NCBI GenBank assembly: GCA_009176605.1
Contig: SEYY01001277.1
Coordinates: 1-30,000, forward strand
From: Armadillidium nasatum
Lineage: Eukaryota; Arthropoda; Malacostraca; Isopoda; Armadillidiidae
Length of the DNA stretch: 30,000 nt
Direction of reading: 5' to 3'
The notes under the pieces are model-generated. The model had not been told where the DNA came from. It did no database searches and was given only the letters and a program-made list of their open reading frames with translations. This document shows, piece by piece, positions 18,700 to 30,000 of this stretch. A program made the position numbers and the translations under genes. Each line of letters begins with the position of its first letter. The first letter of the stretch is position 1.

Positions 18700-19497
18700 C
18701 TAATGTTACCGCTAACGTGATCTTATTATTATTATTATTATTATTATTATCTTAAACAAGTAAAATACTAGTTAAAAGCGACACCATCAGCAGCTATTTT
18801 TTTTTTTACCCAAATACAAAAGAGAAGCAACTCTAAAATTTGTCAACTTTCAAAGAAGGCAACATTTTAGAAAAGTTGAATTTGAAATAAATGTTAATTT
18901 AAATATACCGCATTTTAGTTCCTGTACAATAAAGAAGAATCTTATAAATCTCTATTAATTTTATAGGACTAATGAAATTTTCTTCGTTAGTATTCAAAAT
19001 ACTTATAAATAAAATCAATTCAATGCTTCGAAAAGATTTCAAAATATGACAAGAGAAATCTACTTTAAATACATATAAATTAAGAAGGGAAAATTCATTT
19101 AGAACCATTGAGTCAATAAATTTTTTTCCCATGCTTATTGATGGATGTGGAGTTTTTTAAAATAATGTTACATCTTTAAGATTGCAAATATCTTTTCATT
19201 AAAGAATTAATAATAAATATATTAAAGAAAAGGCATCTTCATGGGAACATGACATTTGAACCCATTTTCAAGGAAATGAACAATACACCAAAAAAAAAAC
19301 ATGATCAGAGAACTATGATTAAATTTAATTTTACTGGTAAGGAAAAAATATATCAAGGGACCCATTGCTTCTAATGCTAAACAAATAATCTGGAGATAAA
19401 GTTTTACGAGGAACCTACAACTTCATTAAATTGCCCAAGTCTTGGTTCTATATTGATGTGACGTTCTTTCTTTCAAAGTTCGCATTACATATCAATG
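18700..19497. other. AT-rich stretch with a (TTA)n microsatellite
   Basis: Contains (TTA)n of about nine units at 18724-18750. No gene or element was recognised in the rest. If the candidate exon is real, this is intron. Confidence 0.5.
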
Positions 19498-19877
19498 GTG
19501 GTTCCGTTCACACAAATCCCCGTAAGAGATAAAGTTTAGGGCTTTTTATCTCATCAACTCCCCCTCCCCCACTGTGATTCTGTTCACACAGATCTCCCTA
19601 AGAGATAAAGTTTAGGGCTTTTTATCTCATCAACTCCCCCTCCCCCACTGTGATTCTGTTCACACAGATCTCCGTAAGAGATAAAGTTTAGGGCTTTTCA
19701 TCTCATCAACTCCCCCTCCCCAACTGTGGTTCCGTTCACACAGATCTCCCTAAGAGATAAAGTTTAGGGTTTTTCATCTCATCAAATCCCCCTCCCCAAC
19801 TGTGATTCTGTTCACACAGATCTCCCTAAGAGATAGAGTTTAGGGTTTTTCATCTCATCAACTCCCCCTCCCCCACT
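19498..19877 (+). repeat. 76-bp minisatellite, five units
   Basis: Units start at 19498, 19574, 19650, 19726 and 19802, each exactly 76 bp. The unit contains TTCACACAGATCTCC, AAGAGATAAAGTTTAGGG, CATCTCATCAACTCCCCCTC and an ACTGTG end. Units differ by a few substitutions and no indels. Variants (GGTTCCG versus GATTCTG; TTTTTATCTC versus TTTTCATCTC) are distributed so that neighbouring units resemble each other. It is clearly less AT-rich than its surroundings. No known element or gene is recognised in the unit. Confidence 0.98.
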
Positions 19878-20985
19878 GTCACTCATTATCTCTGATCTCA
19901 TTTAGTCAATGAACTGTCGTAACACTACTTTTATATCATTGATATTACAATGGACACTACTGTTCTTCTCAGTTCTTTAGTAGTTTACCCACTTATTTGA
20001 GGAGTAATCGTGTAACATCTTTTCACAGCCTAATAATATTTCTACCAAGCTCTCTAGCTCCAAACTAAAACCACTTTGCTCATATTTTTCACTAATGTAC
20101 TCTTCTGGTGGTGTCTGAAATTGTCTTCATTCTTCGATTTTCCCTAGTTCTTTTGACTTTCACATTTTCAAATGAAGTATATAAGTACATGTTGGCCTTT
20201 AATTTAGATGATTCTATTTTTACCCTCCATATATAATCTCTCCCCTTTAGGAACAATCCTAAGCACAATTTCATGGCCTGTGGTAATACTTAATCTCGGA
20301 TGAGGGTAGGTTCTCTTTATCTCTTTTTCTTCCAACCCCTTACTGATAAAGATATGGAGGCTGTATCATGAGTGGTAATTATTATTATTAATAATAATAA
20401 TAAAAAGAAAAAAAAGATGGCTGAGGGAATGCGAAATGTATTTAAAAAAAATAGTATATTGTAGTACTACGCCCTGCTTTTTGATTATTCGAAGTGGCAT
20501 AACAGTTTATTTACGGAAAGAACCTCCCCAGAAAATACAGTATAGACTATATATAAAAACAATAAACAAAATCCACCATATATAAGTTTATTTGCAGGAA
20601 GGAGACAAGAACACTTGAAAACACCGTTTATCCTATGTATTAAAATATAATAAGCAAGAAAGTACAAAGAGCAAAACAAGCTTTGGGTACACAATATTAG
20701 AAACGTCCTAAAGTCAATTCACGCAATTTCAGCAAAATGTCAAATGACATTATTATATAAAGGAGTTTTCAACAATTTACCAGTTGAGAAATAACATCCA
20801 GCATTTCCCTCGAGAAGAATAAGTGAATGGGAAATTGTTTAAGAAAGAAGAAAAAAAGCGGAAAGTTCGAGATAAAAAAAAAAGTATCGTTGTTTAAAAA
20901 AATCTCTATTCTGTATATGTAGGGCAAACTAAATGAGCACTTTATATTTCCATTTGTTTGTAACACAGATTCACCCGGCTACTGA
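19878..20985. other. Unrecognised AT-rich stretch
   Basis: A small (ATT)n/(AAT)n inverted microsatellite lies at 20379-20403. No protein-like frame, RNA gene or element was recognised on either strand. Confidence 0.45.
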
Positions 20986-20989
20986 ATAC

Positions 20990-21130
20990 ATATTAACGAT
21001 TTTCTCAACTGCACTTCTAACTGTTTACTCTTATGCTGATGGCAACTCTCCATTCCTCTACTCATTTCAAATCTGCTCCCTCTTTTGCTTCTCGTCTTCA
21101 ACTTTCCGATTGCATTCTCGCCGATCTGAA
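20990..21130 (+). pseudogene. Faint jockey-like RT motif C remnant
   Basis: The frame reads SYADGNSPFLYSFQI at about 21029-21073, parallel to [14 protein letters not shown] of the better copy. The preceding TTTTCTCAACTGCACTTCTA matches the region before motif C. The second Asp of YADD is Gly here. The match is short and could be partly chance. Confidence 0.4.
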
Positions 21131-21139
21131 TGAGAAATA

Positions 21140-21541
21140 GAATAGATAAAATTCTCAGTTAAAAAAAAAAAAAAAATTAGAGAAATAATACAGCAACGAT
21201 GAAAAGCGTACGAATAAACACTTAGTTATTGAAATTTTAAAATGAGAAAGAAAAAATATAACTCAATATAATAATATTTGCATTAATAATACAAAAGAAA
21301 TAGTAAGAAAAGAATGGCTGAATTGCAGGACAAGCTGTACAGCTAAACGTTATCGTTGTTTCTTTAAGAAAAGTAATTAGATCCGGCAGGATACATTAAA
21401 AAAATACATGAATACACTTTCACATAACTGATCAATATACAATATGCATTTACCTATTCAATGTTATTTTAAAAGCTTAGAAAAATGCAAGAATATACAA
21501 ATAACAGGCTACGCTTGAATTTATGAAAGCATCTTTCCTCT

Positions 21542-21586
<45 letters not shown>

Positions 21587-21925
21587 CTCATTTAGACACA
21601 TAATCGACATCTAGAAAACTAAACATAAATTAAAACTTCCTTACAACCAGTAGGAGATAAGCAGTCTTATGAAGAATATTAAGACATTCAGGCATACATA
21701 CCTCGATGAGCATTGCTCGTCATTCACTCCAACCTCCTTGTCTGATTCCATCAAATTGGCTGAAAATTTGTTAGTCATTTCAAGTAACAAACATCAAACT
21801 ATTACCCTTTTCTCCTTTGGCGTTGGGGGATCTTTTTTAACATCTGTTTTCTCCATCTTCATTCTTTAGTGGGAACGTTCAATGGATGTGTTTTTTCTAC
21901 CATTCAGCAGAAATTTACTACTCTG
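21140..21925. other. AT-rich stretch with a 42-A run
   Basis: A homopolymer of about 42 A lies at 21543-21584. A 66-codon frame at 21669-21869 ([19 protein letters not shown]) is not recognised. No other support for a gene. Confidence 0.45.
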
Positions 21926-24141
<2,216 letters not shown>

Positions 24142-24275
24142 ATAATGAAATGATTGTTTGTCAAAATTAAGCATTTGAAAAATTGTTTTGAAAAGTATTA
24201 AAATTTCTAAACAGTAATAAATGATGCATATCAAATTCTTCTAATAATTAAACTGAATAATACATAATTAATTAA

Positions 24276-24375
24276 ATACACTTTACCAATAAAATCTACA
24301 GAATGAATTATATACACTGTACCAATAAAATCTACAGAATGAATTGAATACACTCTAGTAATAAAATCTATCATT
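24276..24375 (+). repeat. 36-bp tandem repeat, about 2.8 units
   Basis: Units start with ATACACT at 24276, 24312 and 24348 and share CCAATAAAATCTACAGAATG. The third unit is partial. No function seen. Confidence 0.93.
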
Positions 24376-24829
<454 letters not shown>

Positions 24830-24836
24830 CAATATA

Positions 24837-25083
24837 TTAATAAAAAAACAGAACCGTGATAAAATCACACCACTGTGATAATACTTAGATATCTTCTTGT
24901 GTTTGTGTAGGTGTGCCGTGTGCGTGCGTGTGTGTGAATGAGATCTCAACAGTTGTCAATCTATCTTTTAATAAAAAACAGAACCGTGATAAAATCACAA
25001 TTGATAAAACTTTGGTATCTTCTATCTTAATAAAAAATAGAACAGTGATAAAATCACATTTGATAATACTTCGGTATCTTCTA
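24837..25083 (+). repeat. About 60-bp repeat, three copies
   Basis: Copies at about 24837-24897, 24965-25023 and 25025-25083 share TTAATAAAAAACAGAACCGT, GATAAAATCACA and GGTATCTTCTAT. The last two are adjacent; the first is separated from them by about 65 bp of GT-rich sequence. Each holds the near-palindrome GTGATAAAATCAC. Confidence 0.92.
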
Positions 25084-25089
25084 TATCTG

Positions 25090-26011
<922 letters not shown>

Positions 26012-26364
26012 TTAACATAAACAGTTAATAAATTAGTATATAATATTATGCAATAGAGATGTTATTTACCGTTTACTGGAATAAAATCAAGGTTGAAGAG
26101 ATAAAAACAGAAGGCAGAGGTCACAGAGTTCGCCGTGTATCATAAAATAAACGCTCTCTTAAATTGTCAGTTTACTCATTTCAGACTATTTATTCTTTTA
26201 TAATTTTAATATAAAAGTGAAAACGTACTAAACTTGACCGAAATAAAAGAGAGAAAAAAAATTATTTACTTTTCTTTTCTTGTATATTTTAATAATATTT
26301 ATCAATTTATTCGAATAAAATTTCGTGAGAATTTAGGAATCATATGATAAAGAAAGAGAGTATT

Positions 26365-26480
26365 TTTTGCCTGGCTATTCAACGTGAAATTCGTTCATTG
26401 GCTTGATTGTCTCTTGCAAGCAGAGATGCCAGTTAGTAATTTTCATTAATTCAACAGCTGAAACGAAATTTAAAAGTAAG
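26365..26480 (+). repeat. Diverged direct repeat, copy 1
   Basis: Shares with 26553-26660, in the same order, CAACGTGA, TTCATTGG, CTTGCAAGCAGAGATGCCAG, TTAGTAATTTTCATT and CAACAGCT. The offset is about 188 bp and similarity is moderate. It may be a tandem unit of an old satellite or part of a decayed element. Confidence 0.75.
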
Positions 26481-26552
26481 CATAAATTTATAAACAATAA
26501 ATAAGGGATTTTTATAACTATTCACTGTAATAGTTTAATAGAGAAGTTTTTG

Positions 26553-26660
26553 TTTTGACCTAGCTTCCAACGTGACCTTCTTTCATTGGTTTGTTGTTGC
26601 TTGCAAGTAGAGATGTCAGTTAGCAATTTTTATTTAATTCTACAGCTCAATTAACGAAAT
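26553..26660 (+). repeat. Diverged direct repeat, copy 2
   Basis: Counterpart of 26365-26480 (CCAACGTGACC, TTTCATTGG, CTTGCAAGTAGAGATGTCAG, TTAGCAATTTTTATT, CTACAGCT). Confidence 0.75.
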
Positions 26661-26869
26661 ATAACAATAATAATTGAAAAATTTTATAAGAAAAGTTTAA
26701 ACTTATTATTATAAAGTTATATTTACCCAAGATATGTTACCAGATTTCTCTTTTAAAGCTGATCTCGTTTTTTTATAATTAATTAATGGACTGAAATTCT
26801 GTCTGTATAGAGAATTTTTGAAGAATTTTTTTAGAATTGCAAGGGACACTTTAAGTTCCTACAGAATAA

Positions 26870-27224
<355 letters not shown>

Positions 27225-27227
27225 GAT

Positions 27228-27745
<518 letters not shown>

Positions 27746-28055
27746 AAATAAAAATCACAATGACTGAGGCAAGACGCTGTTTGTACTATCCCTCCTATGG
27801 AAGATGCTACGTCTCAAACGTGGTGTACGGTATTTGTGTCATTCCTCATAGGGAGAGTGACATCTTTTTAAGACAATTGATGGAATCATTTGTCACTCAT
27901 AACTTCTTAACAGTTTTAAAAACAATAAAATAAGTTTGGGTGTTAACGATTTTATACTAAACAGTTTAAAATTAATCCCAAAATATAATAAAAAATCATT
28001 AAATTGCGATAAAGAAACTTGATTTTGAATATATAAATATATATAGACTTTTGTG
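27746..28055. other. Unrecognised AT-rich stretch
   Basis: No gene or element recognised between the mariner-like fragment and the large inverted repeat. Confidence 0.4.
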
Positions 28056-28059
28056 AATT

Positions 28060-28357
28060 TTTTATTTTTTATTTTATTTTTTGAGTTGCCTGCGAGCGAC
28101 TGTCATTTTATTCTTGACTTTTCTTATCATTATTTTAATCGCTCTCCTTGGAGCTGGTCTCCTTTTTAATTTTTTTAATTTTGCCTTTTAACTCAACTCT
28201 TTTTAACTTTTGATAAGAGACGGATGTCCGAAAACGTTTGCCATTTTTTTTAATTTACTACTGGATTATTTTAGTTTGTGTTGTAAACCTGCTGTTATTG
28301 CAGTCAAATTTAAGTAGTAAGGTACCAAGGGTCCACCACTATCCTACCCCTTTCCTA

Positions 28358-28455
<98 letters not shown>

Positions 28456-28978
28456 TATGAGAGAATATTGATTAATAATACTGATGTGAAGATAGTAAAT
28501 ATTTTTAAAAAATATATATTAACCAATAATTTGCTTTGTTTTGATACCTCTTTTTTCTGATATTTAAAATTAATTTCTTCAAAAGAAAAATCGCAAGACC
28601 ACCCAACCACCATGACGAATAACAGAAACTGAAAAAATGTAATAAAGAACAGCTGATTAAAATAGATTTTAATATTTTTTTTATATAAGGTATGGTTGTT
28701 AAAAAAAAAAAGATGGTAATACACTTATATTAAAACTGTGTTAAAACCCCCGTTCTTTGAGTCAAACTATAGACTTTAAAGCCTATGAGTCAAACCCATA
28801 GACTTTAACTACAAGTAAAAGTCTATGGTCAAACCGAAAGAACTAAGAGAGCCACCTATAAAAAACCATCTTAAAGCAGGATTAAGAAATTGGCGGGTGC
28901 CTGAGATGATTTGACTCAAAGAAGACGGCATTAGTTTGTACTTTATTGTTGTACTCATTTTCAAAAATCTCGGTGACA
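28060..28978 (+). repeat. Large inverted repeat, left arm
   Basis: Reverse complement of 29147 to the window end, with a spacer of 168 bp (28979-29146). Outer landmarks: GCGAGCGACTGTCATTT, GAGACGGATGTCCGAAAACG, AAGGTACCAAGGGTCCACCA. Inner landmarks: GACTCAAAGAAGACGGCATT and CAAAAATCTCGGTGACA. It contains (TA)n array 23. The short frame MPFFLIYYWIILVCVVNLLL (from 28238) appears in both arms and ends in the TA array; I treat it as a repeat-borne chance frame. Confidence 0.95.
28359..28452. repeat. (TA)n microsatellite 23
   Basis: TA array inside the left arm of the large inverted repeat. It occupies the position equivalent to array 24 in the other arm. Confidence 0.99.
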
Positions 28979-29396
28979 GAGAATTATTAGAGTAGTACCA
29001 TTTTTTTTATTAAGATTTGGAATTAATATACAAATATTTGAAAATGGTATATATTTTTTTGAATGAGATATATATATATATAAATTTTTTATTACTATTT
29101 ATTTACATTACCTCAATGTTGAAATCATACGTCTGGCAGTTTTGCTTGTCACCGAGATTTTTGAAAATGAGTACAACAATAAAGTACAAACTAATGCCGT
29201 CTTCTTTGAGTCAAATCATCTCAGGCACCCGCCAATTTTAATCCTGCTTTGATGGTTTTTTTAGGTGGCTCTTTAGTTCGGTGCGGTTTGCGCAACACAT
29301 TTTACAGCAAAGTCTATGGGTGCGGTGCGGCAAAAGTCTATAGTTTGACTCAAAGAACGGTGCGGTGCGCAACAAGTTTTAAAATTAAGTGTATTA

Positions 29397-29428
29397 CGGT
29401 GCGGTTTTTTTTTTTGCGCACCGCACCG
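29397..29428. other. GC-rich hairpin in the right arm
   Basis: CGGTGCGGT and the later ACCGCACCG pair around a poly-T and GCGC loop. It has no counterpart in the left arm. Confidence 0.6.
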
Positions 29429-29612
29429 AATAAAAAAAATATTAAAGTCTATTTTAATCAGCGTGCGCATTACATTTTTATTTATGTTATTCGTCATGGT
29501 GCGTTGGGTGGTCTTGCGATTTTTCTTTTGAAGAAATTATTTTAAATATCAGAAAAAAGAGGTATATATAAAGCAAATTTTATAATATATATTTTATAAA
29601 TATTTACTATAT

Positions 29613-29727
<115 letters not shown>

Positions 29728-30000
29728 AAGGCGTATAGTGGTGGACCCTTGGTACCTTACTACTTAAATTTGACTGCAATAACAGCAGGTTTACAACACA
29801 AACTAAAATAATCCAGTAGTAAATTAAAAAAAATGGCAAACGTTTTCGGACATCCGTCTCTTATCAAAAGTTAAAAGAGTGAGTTAAAGCAAAATTAAAA
29901 AAATAAAAAGGACCCACTCCAAGAGAGCGATAAAATAATTTAAGAAAGTCAGAATTAAATGACAGTCGCTCGCAGCAACCAAAAATAAAATAAAAAAAAA

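Noticed and set aside
28238..28453. Hydrophobic short protein present in both arms of the inverted repeat
   Set aside because: Both copies derive from the same inverted repeat and run into TA arrays. Conservation is explained by the duplication.

Overview
The window reads as AT-rich eukaryotic DNA made almost entirely of repeats. The best guess for the host is an arthropod, probably a decapod crustacean. This rests on the wording of its jockey-like and RTE-like reverse transcriptase fragments, its Tc1/mariner relics and the very heavy load of dinucleotide microsatellites; no host gene was recognised that would settle it. There is no operon-like organisation and no intact gene. Twenty-four long (TA)n arrays, together about 3.5 kb, punctuate the window. 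Many of them lie exactly at the ends of transposon fragments. Open frames of alternating Tyr and Ile are shadows of these arrays.

Region 1 (1-5.75 kb) is a direct segmental duplication (1-2008 and 3175-5242, offset 3174 bp) built on a degenerate satellite. Each copy carries a small minus-strand pseudogene. It resembles the short hydrophobic/basic capsid-associated proteins of Polinton/adintovirus-like elements. A 33-codon tail of another reading frame lies just upstream of it. In the second copy this segment is folded into a large inverted repeat (5062-5492).

Region 2 (5.75-11 kb) is a mosaic. From left to right it holds a jockey-like RT fragment with a mutated motif A, three small elements with internal GATGCG or CGATAC repeats (two with clear hAT-type ends), an RTE-type RT pseudogene on the minus strand, and a Tc1-like pseudogene split by a (TA)n array plus a second copy of its own left end.

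Region 3 (11-21.9 kb) is mostly unrecognised AT-rich DNA. It holds a short 3' end of the jockey-like element, a mariner pseudogene, relics of a second mariner-like family, three badly decayed jockey copies, one candidate terminal exon of a host gene on the minus strand (18061-18336) with a MITE-like element in the adjacent intron, and a five-copy 76-bp minisatellite.

Region 4 (21.9-30 kb) contains a jockey-like 3' half ending in a hairpin followed by (TA)n, a second jockey-like lineage also ending at (TA)n, compound microsatellites, a terminal-inverted-repeat element, the end of a mariner-like element, and a large inverted repeat (arms about 0.85-0.9 kb) reaching the right edge.

The most interesting themes are three. 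Several non-LTR elements from two clades end in a short 3' segment directly joined to (TA)n, in two cases through a hairpin. DNA transposons have used the same arrays as landing sites. A virus-like coding relic is preserved inside a duplicated and palindromic segment.
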